Assembly: GCF_000566685.1 (NCBI RefSeq)
Contig: NZ_AZQN01000001.1
Location: forward strand, 310,001-374,000
From: Dyadobacter tibetensis Y620-1
Lineage (GTDB): Bacteria; Bacteroidota; Bacteroidia; Cytophagales; Spirosomataceae
DNA: 64,000 bases
Direction: 5' to 3'
Below the pieces are notes generated by a model. It saw only the letters and a program-made list of their open reading frames with translations, was not told the DNA's origin and did not search any database. Both the position numbers and the translations under genes were made by a program. Position 1 is the stretch's first letter. Each line of letters opens with the position of its first letter. Shown here in pieces: positions 7,763-16,491 of the stretch.

Positions 7763-8182
7763 CTAAATAGTGATTGTTATAAATCCTTTTTTTGTGAGTT
7801 GGAATCCATATAATATCCCATTGTCAGTTATTTTTACCTGCTTAGGTAGTTGATCGGGAGATATCTGAAAGGCTTTTAGAGATATGCCGCATATGAAAAC
7901 CTGGACATTCTGTTCTGCTGCCTCTTCCATCAATTTATTAAACTGCATATTACCTGGTATATCACTAACCGTTTTCCCGCAAATGACCATATAGAATTTG
8001 CCATACTTATCCCCGTCTTCACGAGCTAGGGCGGTGGAGGTTAATAACACGGGTGCCAGCTGATTAATGTTTTTGGAAATAACCAGGTAATTATTTTTTT
8101 TAGGTTCCTTTGGGTGGGCCTGAAGAGTGGAAATGCCAATTATGAATAGCAAAAAGGATATTAAGAAAACTGAATTTTTCAT
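7763..8182 (-). CDS. Exported DsrE/DsrF-family protein
   Basis: A 139-residue protein with a signal peptide (MKNSVFLISFLLFIIGISTLQA) followed by a DsrE-like fold. Cys residues occur at YMVICGKTV and QVFICGISL; the latter matches the place of the sulfur-carrying Cys in DsrE/TusD-type proteins. Family members bind and relay sulfane sulfur, normally in the cytoplasm; export to the periplasm is notable. Only 7 bases separate it from the DoxDA-like gene downstream, so they form an operon, with this gene first. Confidence 0.75.
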   Translation of the reverse strand: MKNSVFLISFLLFIIGISTLQAHPKEPKKNNYLVISKNINQLAPVLLTSTALAREDGDKYGKFYMVICGKTVSDIPGNMQFNKLMEEAAEQNVQVFICGISLKAFQISPDQLPKQVKITDNGILYGFQLTKKGFITITI

Positions 8183-8388
8183 GTTGGTTTATAATTAAAC
8201 TTCGCGCAGAAAGCCCTGCCATTGCATTTTCGTTTTGAACGATAACAATGGAAAAAGAACTAACGGCGTAAGTTGCAGGGGATAATATCTTAAATAGATT
8301 TTAGAAAAAGATTCCAGAATCGATGCCTAGGCCTGCATCAGGATGTAGCACCTTTCAAGATTATTGGAGACGGGAGTTTGGAGAGAGT

Positions 8389-8772
8389 TTAGCCTCGCAA
8401 GAAATGCTTGAAATTTTTATATAATATGTAATAGGGAACTGCTGAGGCAATATTTTTACGGCTGGCAGGGACAAATGTTAAATTCTGAGGCAAGCTATTA
8501 ACGTCAAAAGAAAATAGCTCTGTGACTGGAAAAGGAAGTGCTTGCTGTGAATTAGATTTTTGTTCAGTTAATGTATTCAGTAAATTAACTGATGTAATAC
8601 ATTTTGATACCCTAATCCTGGATTGACTTTTGTTGGGCACTTTCGTTTGACCCACACCAAGTTCGTTTTGTATGAAGTTTCGGACCTTGCAGGGAGAAAG
8701 CAATAGCAGTATCACCATCCCTATGACGGGTAGGGAGTATTGAAGCTTATTAATGCATTTATTCTTCTTCAA
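8389..8772 (-). CDS. Small exported or membrane-anchored protein of unknown function
   Basis: A 127-residue protein with one N-terminal hydrophobic segment (LPVIGMVILLLLSP) followed directly by CKVRNFIQNELG and then a polar region (KVPNKSQSRIR). The 'L.SPCKVRN.IQ' stretch recalls a family of short uncharacterised Bacteroidota proteins, but I cannot name it. The Cys after the hydrophobic segment is a weak lipoprotein-site candidate. The gene lies about 200 bases before the DsrE gene in the same direction; the gap argues against tight coupling. Confidence 0.5.
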   Translation of the reverse strand: MKKNKCINKLQYSLPVIGMVILLLLSPCKVRNFIQNELGVGQTKVPNKSQSRIRVSKCITSVNLLNTLTEQKSNSQQALPFPVTELFSFDVNSLPQNLTFVPASRKNIASAVPYYILYKNFKHFLRG

Positions 8773-9322
8773 TTCTTTATTCTTTTACAAAGTTATAAGG
8801 AGGTTCGGTCCATGGAAAATATTTAACCCGCGCCCAGGATTCATCAGTCTGTTTGATCCTGGCTGTTGCTGTAGCATCCGATCCCTATATACAGAAAAGA
8901 GAACGACGAAAAGCTAAGTAACATTGTCTACAAAGACCTTATAAATCCAGCGATATTGCAGGAAAAGCCTCAGTCTTTTTAAAAGGGTTAGCAAATCTCC
9001 AAAGGTTGGCACGTCCCTACAGGTTCTTAAAATCATATTTTAGGTAGCCACCTGAGAAAAGAAACCAGGCAAATTCCAAAAAAAAATATGTTTATCTTTT
9101 GATTCGACCTATCCTAAAGGATTGGTCCAATACTTGAGAACTGACCTAAGGACACCAAGGTTTTTACAGTACTAAAAGGCGCATTGTTGCAAGTACTATT
9201 AAACACGTATATAGTTTAGCGTGATTCGTATAACCTATGTATATATATTGATTATTGTGCATAGAACGAGTTATAAGGCATATACTCTAGCTTACCCGAG
9301 GCTGCACAACAGCAAAGAAATG
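8773..9322. other. Long non-coding stretch before the tRNA-Arg terminator
   Basis: About 550 bases without a gene. There are no long frames on either strand. A 7-base inverted repeat (ccaggat at 8834, atcctgg at 8856) is the only structure noticed and may be chance. It probably contains the promoter of the small exported protein gene near 8780-8850, but no convincing -33/-7 pair was found. Confidence 0.4.
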
Positions 9323-9358
9323 AAAAACCCGCTTAATTACATAATTAAGCGGGTTTTT
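9323..9358 (-). terminator. Rho-independent terminator of tRNA-Arg
   Basis: A near-perfect palindrome (aaaaacccgcttaatta / taattaagcgggttttt) lies 32 bases past the tRNA 3' end on the minus strand. Its T-run on that strand is at 9327-9323. The A-run on the other arm would let it act in both directions. Confidence 0.85.
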
Positions 9359-9390
9359 ATATCGTATGATATCGGGTGATATCTATTTTG

Positions 9391-9462
9391 TGCACCCGAA
9401 GGGATTCGAACCCCTATCGCTGGTACCGGAAACCAAAATTCTATCCATTGAACTACGGGTGC
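9391..9462 (-). tRNA. tRNA-Arg, anticodon CCG
   Basis: On the minus strand the 7-base acceptor arm GCACCCG pairs with CGGGTGC, followed by discriminator A at 9391. The D arm is GTTC/GAAT, and the anticodon stem TTGGT/ACCAG encloses the loop TTCCGGT, which gives anticodon CCG (codon CGG). The T arm GGGG TTCGAAT CCCT is standard. The CCA end is not encoded. A strong terminator follows. Confidence 0.95.
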
Positions 9463-9544
9463 CTGACGGTATTGGGGTGCAAATATAAGGCCTATTTTGT
9501 TTATTTAAACATATTCGTAAAAAATGTTTTGAAAATGCCCAGCT

Positions 9545-10219
9545 TTATAATGTTTTCATAAGCTCCCAATCTTCTACTGCTTTGAGATACAGAAAGTTCA
9601 GTAGAATACCATTGCTATTGGTAATTAGTCGGTGGCCTTCTGAAAAAGGAACAACAAAGGTTTCTATGTATTCGTGGTCTGAAAGCATACCCTGACTTTT
9701 GTCATGGAACCCTTCTATCTCTGATTTACTCATGGTCAGTTCGCAATAAAAGAAGAACATAGCTTCATCGCTGGTGCCCGTGGATGGGTAAGAAGGCCCC
9801 TCTCGTAGAGGAATAAGCGATTTCTTGGCTATTTTGATACCAGTCTCTTCCCAAACTTCTTTCGCTGCTACAGCCGCTGCATCCTGCTCGCTATCCAACA
9901 TCCCCGCCGGATGTTCATAGGTCATCGAACCGTCACAAATCCGACGCTGGCGAACTAGTAAAAGGTATTTTTCCGCTGTAAGTTCGTCGATCAGACAAAT
10001 AAGCACACAAACTACTTCACCCTTAATAAAACAGATCGGAGGAATTTTATTTCCTTCGGGGGTAGTAGCATCCGTCATAACTAAAGAAAATAACACCTCA
10101 CCATTGCCTACGCGACGGGAGTAAACTTCTTCAATTTTATGTATGTCCAGCCCATTCTTTAGTAATTTATTTTTCCATAGTTTAAACTTATGGGAGTCTT
10201 CTAATTTTTCCGGATGCAT
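9545..10219 (-). CDS. Nudix hydrolase, ADP-sugar pyrophosphatase-like
   Basis: A 224-residue Nudix protein. The box begins with Gly in AGMLDSEQD near residue 108 and ends KEVWEETGI, so the metal-binding EExG core is intact. The usual first Glu is Gln and the usual Arg is Lys. The preceding QRRICDGSMTYEHPAGMLD and the following YPSTGTSDE resemble the group that includes plant and animal ADP-sugar/ADP-ribose or UDP-glucose pyrophosphatases (NUDX14/NUDT14). It would split a nucleoside-diphosphate sugar. It lies downstream of glgB and an outer-membrane protein gene on the same strand, which hints at a link to sugar-nucleotide or glycogen turnover, though a terminator separates glgB from these two genes. 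Confidence 0.78.
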   Translation of the reverse strand: MHPEKLEDSHKFKLWKNKLLKNGLDIHKIEEVYSRRVGNGEVLFSLVMTDATTPEGNKIPPICFIKGEVVCVLICLIDELTAEKYLLLVRQRRICDGSMTYEHPAGMLDSEQDAAAVAAKEVWEETGIKIAKKSLIPLREGPSYPSTGTSDEAMFFFYCELTMSKSEIEGFHDKSQGMLSDHEYIETFVVPFSEGHRLITNSNGILLNFLYLKAVEDWELMKTL

Positions 10220-10223
10220 TGGT

Positions 10224-10910
10224 TTAGTTATAAAGTGGGAAGGTCAATCCTAGGTAAGGGTAATGATAATCGGTAGAAAAGCGAGTTTGTCCGTTATCCA
10301 ATTTTTCGACAGAGGAATAAGACGTCTGCCCGAAATTATATCCTAATTTTACGCCAAAGCGATTGTTAAACCAAATGCGAGCATAAATTTCGGACTGACC
10401 GTTATTATTACTCAAAAGCAGTGGCAGGGCATTTAAGCTACTAGGACCAGCTTTTACATATGAATTATAAAATTCGGCTCCTTCACCGTCTAGGCTAGCA
10501 GAGGTATAGAGCGCACTCCTCTTGGTTCCAAATGCCAAGCCAATTAAATCCGTATTGGCACCGATTTCTACGGGTCCGAAAGAAACACTGGCACTGATCA
10601 GAAAGCTAATCCCATTGGTGCTGATTTTGCCTAGTGAAAGCGTGTCACCTGCACTGGCGCTCGCCTTAGGAGCCAGCTGTGAGGCACCTCCATAAATGCC
10701 ATAGGTTCGGACACCCCAGCCCAGACGCATCCAGGGGAAATGTTTTAAGCTCAGGTCTTGGTGGTACATAATGGCAGGTGCCCATATTTTGTCGGTACCC
10801 TGATAGCCAAGTCCCAGGTCCAGTCCGGAGGTTACCCGCGAAAGACTTTGAGCCTGCAGTGAAGCGGAAAATAGGCAGAGAATGAGTAACGAAAAGAATT
10901 TATGTTTCAT
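10224..10910 (-). CDS. Outer-membrane beta-barrel protein of unknown role
   Basis: A protein of about 228 residues if translation starts at the ATG at 10910, which directly precedes a clean signal peptide (MKHKFFSLLILCLFSASLQAQ). A longer frame from 10952 would add 14 residues that do not fit a signal peptide. The rest alternates Gly- and aromatic-rich strands (LDLGLGYQGTDKIWAPAIMY, MRLGWGVRTYGIYGG, RFGVKLGYNFGQTSY) and ends in YPYLGLTFPLYN, like small 8-12-stranded barrels. The specific family is not recognised. It ends 4 bases before the Nudix gene and is likely co-transcribed with it. Confidence 0.6.
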   Translation of the reverse strand: MKHKFFSLLILCLFSASLQAQSLSRVTSGLDLGLGYQGTDKIWAPAIMYHQDLSLKHFPWMRLGWGVRTYGIYGGASQLAPKASASAGDTLSLGKISTNGISFLISASVSFGPVEIGANTDLIGLAFGTKRSALYTSASLDGEGAEFYNSYVKAGPSSLNALPLLLSNNNGQSEIYARIWFNNRFGVKLGYNFGQTSYSSVEKLDNGQTRFSTDYHYPYLGLTFPLYN

Positions 10911-10950
10911 ATTGAATCGTATTGTGTCTGGCAAAGGTAAAAAAATGCGC

Positions 10951-10980
10951 AAAAAAAAGGCAGAGGATTGCCCTCTGCCT
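10951..10980 (-). terminator. Rho-independent terminator after glgB
   Basis: A 9-base stem (aggcagagg / cctctgcct) with a 5-base loop is flanked on the left by an A8 run, so on the minus strand a GC-rich hairpin is followed by T8. It lies 24 bases past the glgB stop and ends the branching-enzyme transcript before the outer-membrane protein gene. Confidence 0.85.
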
Positions 10981-11004
10981 AAAAATAATTAAAAGACGTG
11001 AATT

Positions 11005-13011
11005 TTACTTACCCGATTTTTTTGTTTTCAATTTTAAAATACTGGCTCCTAAAGGCGGGAGGTCGAGCTGAACAGATGCAAGGCGTCCATGCCATGCTTG
11101 TTCTTCCGAATGCAAAGGCTTTGAGTTAACACTACCACTTCCAAAAAATGCTTCGGCATCGGAGTTAAATACCTCTTCCCAAGCTCCAGGATTTAAAACT
11201 CCTACCCGGTACCCTGGCCGGGGAATGGGAGTTAGATTTAGAATGACGACCAAGCTTTCCGTTTCCTTGGTGCCCTTACGAGCATATATTAGCACGGAGT
11301 TTTCCCTGTCTTGTGTGTCTATCCATTCGAAACCCTCTGAGTTAAAGCTATGTTCATATAGGGCTGGCTCGTTCCGATATAGATTATTCAACGCTTTAAC
11401 ACAGGCTTTCATACCTTGATGTGGAGCAAATTCTAATAAGTGCCAGTCTAAGCTCTGTTCAAAATTCCACTCACTCGTTTGCCCAAACTCACCACCCATA
11501 AAGATAAGCTTAGTACCGGGGTGAGTAAACATAAAAGCGTACATCAGTCGAAGGTTTGCAAAGCGTTGCCACTCATCTCCTGGCATTTTCATTACCAGGG
11601 ATTTCTTGCCATAAACGACCTCATCATGCGATAAGGGGAGCATGAAATTTTCTGAGAAAGCATATACTAAACTAAAGGTGAGCTGGTCCTGATGCCATTT
11701 TCTAAAAGCGCTATCCTTTTCGAAATACTTCAGCGTATCGTTCATCCATCCCATCATCCATTTCTGACCGAAACCTAATCCTCCTGTAAACACAGGTCGG
11801 GAGACACCTGGAAACGCAGTTGATTCTTCCGCAATAGTTTGAATATCGGGAAATTCGGAATAAGCGGCGATATTCATTTCTTTAAGCAGGGAGATCGCTT
11901 CTAAGTTTTCCCGACCTCCGAATTCATTTGGAATCCATTCTCCATGTTTGCGGGAATAGTCCAGATATAACATTGACGCCACAGCATCGACCCGAAGCCC
12001 ATCGGTATGATAGCGGTCCAGCCAGAATATTGCGTTGCTTATCAAAAATGAGCGTACTTCATTACGACCATAATTGAAGATGTAACTTTTCCAGTCGGGA
12101 TGATAGCCTTTGCGGGGGTCCTCATGCTCGTAAAGAGCCGTTCCATCGAAGCGGAAAAGTCCATGTGCGTCACCTGGGAAATGGGAGGGTACCCAGTCCA
12201 TTAGAACGCCAATTCCAGCTTGATGTAGCTGATCAATCAGGTACATCAACTCTTGTGGGGTGCCCATACGGGAGGCAACGGAAAAATAACCTGTAATCTG
12301 ATATCCCCAGGATGGGGGGTAGGGATGCTCCATGATAGGCATCAGCTCCACGTGGGTAAAGCCCATTTCCTGAACATAGGGAACTAGGGTCTCAGCAATT
12401 TCTTTAAACGTCAGAAAACGCTCAGGTTCGGAAGGATCCCGTTGCCAGGAGCCCAAATGAACTTCATATACCGACATGGGCGCATTGAGTTTATTTTTTT
12501 CCTTGCGCTGGGTCATCCAATCGGTATCTTTCCACTCATACCAGGTATCCCATACGATGGAAGCCGTACGAGGAGCCACCTCACACCAGAGGGCAAAAGG
12601 ATCTGATTTTTCCAGGTGCTGGCCATCGTTAGATATGATAAAGTATTTATAAACTTCACCAACCCCAACGTCAGGGATCCAGCCTTCCCAGATTCCACTG
12701 CTATCCCAACGGGGGGAGAGGGCATGCTCCTCCTTACTCCATCCATTAAAGTTACCGATCACTGAAATGGAAGAGGCATTGGGCGCCCATACTGCAAAAT
12801 AAGTGCCTACGACGCCGTTATGTTCCATGACATGCGAGCCAAGTTTTTCGTATAACTTATAATGCTTGCCTTGACGGAATAAATGTATATCAAAATCGGT
12901 GAACCGACTCACTTTCTCTACCGGCCCCAAATAGTGTCTTTGAGGTGCATCGCCAGTTTCTTCCTTATTCGTATCGGGTTTATCTATTTTCTTTTTGCTT
13001 GATTTGGCCAT
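11005..13011 (-). CDS. glgB: 1,4-alpha-glucan branching enzyme
   Basis: A 668-residue GH13 enzyme that transfers alpha-1,4-glucan chains to make alpha-1,6 branches in glycogen. An N-terminal CBM48 domain (residues about 45-150, YFAVWAPNASSISVIGNFNGW) precedes the barrel. Catalytic regions are visible: DWVPSHFPGDAHGL, the nucleophile Asp in DGLRVDAVASMLYLDY, the acid Glu in TIAEESTAFPGVSRP, and LPLSHDEVVYGKKS with the transition-state Asp. A C-terminal all-beta domain ends near residue 660. The length matches short-form GlgB. The first 30 residues are a Lys-rich extension. No other glycogen gene is in the window. Confidence 0.96.
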   Translation of the reverse strand: MAKSSKKKIDKPDTNKEETGDAPQRHYLGPVEKVSRFTDFDIHLFRQGKHYKLYEKLGSHVMEHNGVVGTYFAVWAPNASSISVIGNFNGWSKEEHALSPRWDSSGIWEGWIPDVGVGEVYKYFIISNDGQHLEKSDPFALWCEVAPRTASIVWDTWYEWKDTDWMTQRKEKNKLNAPMSVYEVHLGSWQRDPSEPERFLTFKEIAETLVPYVQEMGFTHVELMPIMEHPYPPSWGYQITGYFSVASRMGTPQELMYLIDQLHQAGIGVLMDWVPSHFPGDAHGLFRFDGTALYEHEDPRKGYHPDWKSYIFNYGRNEVRSFLISNAIFWLDRYHTDGLRVDAVASMLYLDYSRKHGEWIPNEFGGRENLEAISLLKEMNIAAYSEFPDIQTIAEESTAFPGVSRPVFTGGLGFGQKWMMGWMNDTLKYFEKDSAFRKWHQDQLTFSLVYAFSENFMLPLSHDEVVYGKKSLVMKMPGDEWQRFANLRLMYAFMFTHPGTKLIFMGGEFGQTSEWNFEQSLDWHLLEFAPHQGMKACVKALNNLYRNEPALYEHSFNSEGFEWIDTQDRENSVLIYARKGTKETESLVVILNLTPIPRPGYRVGVLNPGAWEEVFNSDAEAFFGSGSVNSKPLHSEEQAWHGRLASVQLDLPPLGASILKLKTKKSGK

Positions 13012-13144
13012 TTGGTATTCGAGTAATTGATTGGGTATTCACTATTCACATGTAATATTTGTAATTTTATTAAACAATTTCTCAAAATGGATATATTTTT
13101 TTTAAGCAATTTTCGAATACTCTGGCTTTCAATACCTATCAAAA

Positions 13145-14356
13145 CTATAAAGATTTCGCTACTTTTTCGGCAGCGTCCAAGACTCTCAGCATATTGCCAC
13201 TCCATATTTTTGCGATATCCTCCTCTGAATATCCTCTTTTAACCAACTCCTTGGTAATGGCTCCTATTTCACTTACGTCGTTCATGCCAAGTACCCGACC
13301 TCCTCCATCTAAATCCATGCCAATACCCACGTGGTCGATACTGGTCAGTTTAATTACATGCTCAATATGATCCACGGCATCTTCTACAGTAGGCATATCT
13401 TTCTCATATTTTTTATTGAGTGCTTTCATTTCTTCAAAGAGCTCTTTCTTATCTTCCGGACTTAAATCGGTCTGTCTGAACTGCAGCCGAATGGCTTTCA
13501 TGGACAATTCCTGCTGCATAGAAGGTTTTTTTACAAAGCTTGGAACGAAGTTGATTTGTATTACCCCTCCATTTTTTGCCAGGGTCTTAATCATATCATC
13601 TGTCATATTCCGGGGTACGTCGCAAAGGGTCCGGCAAGAGGAGTGAGAAGCGATGAGTGGGGCTTTCGTAAGCTTGATTACGTCATAAAATGTGGAATCT
13701 GAAACGTGAGAAATATCTACCATCATACCGAGCTTATTCATTTCTGCAACCACTTTTTCTCCAAATGGGCTCAGTCCGTTGAATACAGGACCATCCGGGT
13801 CGGTAGAAGAATCGCAAATGTCATTATTTAAGGAATGCGAGAGGGTAATATATCGTAAGCCGAGATCGTAATATTTTTTTATATTTTCTATTTTATGATT
13901 GATAGGCCAGCCATTTTCCATTCCGATAAACACCGCCCGCTTACCTTCTTTTTGCAAGGCATAGGCATGGGCAGAGGTCGTTGCCAGGCCGGCCACTTCA
14001 GGATTGTCCCTTACCGCTTGATGTATTTTGTCAAAAATCGCTAATGCCTTATCTTCCGCAGCTTGGTCGGCTTCGGGAGAGCGTTTGCCCTGTCCCAGAT
14101 AAACTGCAAAAAACATCCCGTCCATCCCCCCTTTTTTCATTCGTGGAAAATCAATTTGGGTTCCATCTTTCTGAAAGTCGTGCTCCACAGCGATGTCGAA
14201 TCCATCTTTCATCATATTAATGGGCACATCCGCATGGGTGTCGATGGTCAATACCCTGTTATGTATGGCCGCTGCTTTTTTGCTTAGTTCGGCATCGTCG
14301 GCCTGTCCAAAGGCTAGTACTGGCAAGGCAAGGAGTAAAAGTGTTTTTTTCATCAT
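13145..14356 (-). CDS. Membrane dipeptidase (peptidase M19, renal dipeptidase family)
   Basis: A 403-residue zinc dipeptidase with a signal peptide (MMKKTLLLLALPVLAFGQ). The metal ligands are visible: HADVP in TIDTHADVPINM (residue about 42), Glu in FIGMENGWPI, and His in VDISHVSDSTF and LIASHSSCRTL. GIGMDLDGGG near residue 345 completes the barrel. The family hydrolyses dipeptides, including some D-amino-acid dipeptides, and would act in the periplasm. It is probably a single-gene unit; glgB starts 133 bases further along the same strand. Confidence 0.9.
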   Translation of the reverse strand: MMKKTLLLLALPVLAFGQADDAELSKKAAAIHNRVLTIDTHADVPINMMKDGFDIAVEHDFQKDGTQIDFPRMKKGGMDGMFFAVYLGQGKRSPEADQAAEDKALAIFDKIHQAVRDNPEVAGLATTSAHAYALQKEGKRAVFIGMENGWPINHKIENIKKYYDLGLRYITLSHSLNNDICDSSTDPDGPVFNGLSPFGEKVVAEMNKLGMMVDISHVSDSTFYDVIKLTKAPLIASHSSCRTLCDVPRNMTDDMIKTLAKNGGVIQINFVPSFVKKPSMQQELSMKAIRLQFRQTDLSPEDKKELFEEMKALNKKYEKDMPTVEDAVDHIEHVIKLTSIDHVGIGMDLDGGGRVLGMNDVSEIGAITKELVKRGYSEEDIAKIWSGNMLRVLDAAEKVAKSL

Positions 14357-14604
14357 AGGAGTAAAAAAAATTGATGCGATTATTAAATCATTTTTGGTAT
14401 TTTACGAATATGAGAAAAATATTTCTGAGAATTTAATGAATCGCAAAAATCTGTTATCTTGAAATATTATTCTTCAAATTAATGATATTGTAAAATTATA
14501 TAGTGCTATTATCTTTAACACGGTAATCCGTTTGCTCTGCCGCTATAGTTGGTGCCCCCTCCACGTGCTGCTGATTAAATCATTCCAGTTTTGTAACTTG
14601 CAGT

Positions 14605-15510
14605 ATGATTTCAATAGTTATCTGTTCGGTCGATCCTGTTCAGCTCAGGGCTGTAAAAGCCAATATTTCTGCCACTATTGGTGTACCTTATGAACTCTTG
14701 GCATATGATAATCGCAATCAGCCGAGTGGGATTTGCGAGGTATACAATAAGGGTATAGCCTCCTGCCGGTACGCAATAGTCTGCCTGATGCATGAGGACG
14801 TTGCGATACAAACCCAAGATTGGGGTAAAATAGTATTAGACATCTTCGATGCACACCCCGGAGCTGGAATTCTTGGAGTAGCCGGGGGAGGGTATAAGTC
14901 CCTTACTCCGTCGGGATGGTACTGCTTGGACTTTCAGTTTGATGAAAAGTCATTTCAAAATATATTGCAGGGCTATAAATACGATAACAGGGAACCTTTG
15001 CATGCCTATCACAACCCATACCAGCAACGCTTGAGTGAAGTGGTTTGTGTGGACGGGGTGTGGATTTGTGTGCGCACGGCCTTAGCAAAGAAAAAACCTT
15101 TTGATAGCCAGCTTCTAAAGGGCTTTCATGGTTATGATATAGATTTTTGCCTTTCTCATTATGGCGACAGTCAAATCCTGGTTACCTATGACATATTGAT
15201 GGTGCATGAGTCGGAGGGGAATTTTAACAAAAAATGGTTGGATGAGGTACTGAAAATTCATGAGAAATGGAGCAGTCAATTACCCTTAACTACGGCCAAT
15301 ATTTCTGAACGTGACTTATATTTTACTGAAAAAAGGGCTATTAAAAGATTGATCGAGCAGATGCTGCTTTGGGAGTATGACCTGCTCAGTATCAGTAAAA
15401 TGATAATGGTCTTCGGGCGCAGCAAGCGTATTTCTTCCAAACTGGTTTTAAAGGCCTTCTTACACCTACTTTCCTTACAATTAGGTACGAAAAAGTTATC
15501 AGCGGATTAG
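14605..15510 (+). CDS. Glycosyltransferase, GT2-like (StrF-type domain)
   Basis: A 301-residue protein with a GT-A start (MISIVICSVDPVQLRAVKAN), a donor-site segment HEDVAIQTQDWG near residue 70 in place of the usual DxD, and GGGYKSLTPSGWYCLDF. The shape matches the 'glycosyltransferase like family 2' group related to StrF rather than the classical GT2 enzymes that follow. It is cytosolic, with no membrane segment. It converges with the next gene, leaving 2 bases between stops. It is probably part of the surface-glycan cluster from 14.6 to 20.3 kb. Acceptor and sugar are unknown. Confidence 0.75.
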   Translation: MISIVICSVDPVQLRAVKANISATIGVPYELLAYDNRNQPSGICEVYNKGIASCRYAIVCLMHEDVAIQTQDWGKIVLDIFDAHPGAGILGVAGGGYKSLTPSGWYCLDFQFDEKSFQNILQGYKYDNREPLHAYHNPYQQRLSEVVCVDGVWICVRTALAKKKPFDSQLLKGFHGYDIDFCLSHYGDSQILVTYDILMVHESEGNFNKKWLDEVLKIHEKWSSQLPLTTANISERDLYFTEKRAIKRLIEQMLLWEYDLLSISKMIMVFGRSKRISSKLVLKAFLHLLSLQLGTKKLSAD

Positions 15511-15512
15511 TT

Positions 15513-16481
15513 TTACCAACTAAATAATGTCGCCCACAACCTTTTGGCTTTCAACCCCCATATCTGACGATAGATATAGCCCGATCTACTCGATTTTCTT
15601 TTCTTTTGAACGTAAAAAAGTCGGTCAAAATAAGTTTTTATAAACTGAGCATATGCAAATGAGAAAAAATCGTTTAGCCTAGCCTCAAATAACGAAACAA
15701 AGCTATTAATAAATTGCGGATCCCTATTACCGGAAAAATGTTGACATTTCTTAAGCCAGGTCAGCTCTTTTTTTAACTTATTAAGGTCTCTGTTTTCATG
15801 ATATTTTTTATCGAGCTTCTTTCGACGGTTCAAAATATCGGTAGAGCTTGTTTGATGTTGGCGATAAGCCACCAGGCATTCTGGGAGGTAAGTTATACTG
15901 CCTAAGTTTGCCGCTACGTAAGCCGTCCAGTGGTCGTGGAAATGTTGGGGATCGAAGGGCAGAATATGTGGTAGTAATCTCCTATGAATCATCAGGCTAT
16001 GCCCCGAGATAGAATTAAATAATAAGAAAGGCACCGGATCGGAACCCTGGATCATATTGATAATTTCCGACATTTTCTTATCCATATAGGTCCCGTCTTC
16101 CTGCATAAATTGGGAGTCATGATAGATCAAAAGACTATCTTGAATGCCCGCAACTTGTCTCTCTATTTTATCGGGAAACCAAATATCATCCTGATCACAA
16201 AAAGCGATATATTCCCCTTCACATAGATTGAGGGCAGCTTCAAAATTTTTGACATAACCTTTGTTTTCCCTGTTGGAGTAAACTCGAAAAGTGTCTGGAA
16301 ACTTCGCCTTATATTGGTTTAAAATATGGAAACTCCCATCACTACTGCAGTCGTCCAAGGCGACAATTTCTATGTTTTTATAGCTTTGAGAAATAAGACT
16401 ATCTAGTTGTTGAGCCAGGTATTTTTCTCCATTATAAACGCAAAGTGCTATGGATACCAAGGGCATTTTTGAGGAATTCAT
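15513..16481 (-). CDS. Glycosyltransferase family 2 protein (rhamnosyltransferase-like)
   Basis: A 322-residue GT2 enzyme. The nucleotide-binding start is VSIALCVYNGEKYLAQQLDS; ALDDCSSDGS gives the first acidic site and FCDQDDIWFPDKI the DxD site. The QDDIW form and the later SGHSLMIHRR segment are typical of rhamnosyltransferase-like enzymes of O-antigen or exopolysaccharide clusters. It is a clear paralogue of the next gene upstream (same motifs in the same order), separated by 10 bases, so it likely arose by tandem duplication. It would add one sugar to a lipid-linked glycan in the cytoplasm. Confidence 0.88.
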   Translation of the reverse strand: MNSSKMPLVSIALCVYNGEKYLAQQLDSLISQSYKNIEIVALDDCSSDGSFHILNQYKAKFPDTFRVYSNRENKGYVKNFEAALNLCEGEYIAFCDQDDIWFPDKIERQVAGIQDSLLIYHDSQFMQEDGTYMDKKMSEIINMIQGSDPVPFLLFNSISGHSLMIHRRLLPHILPFDPQHFHDHWTAYVAANLGSITYLPECLVAYRQHQTSSTDILNRRKKLDKKYHENRDLNKLKKELTWLKKCQHFSGNRDPQFINSFVSLFEARLNDFFSFAYAQFIKTYFDRLFYVQKKRKSSRSGYIYRQIWGLKAKRLWATLFSW

Positions 16482-16491
16482 CGTAGGAATA

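Noticed and set aside
8834..8862. Short inverted repeat ccaggat / atcctgg
   Set aside because: Only 7 base pairs, no T-run and no nearby gene end.
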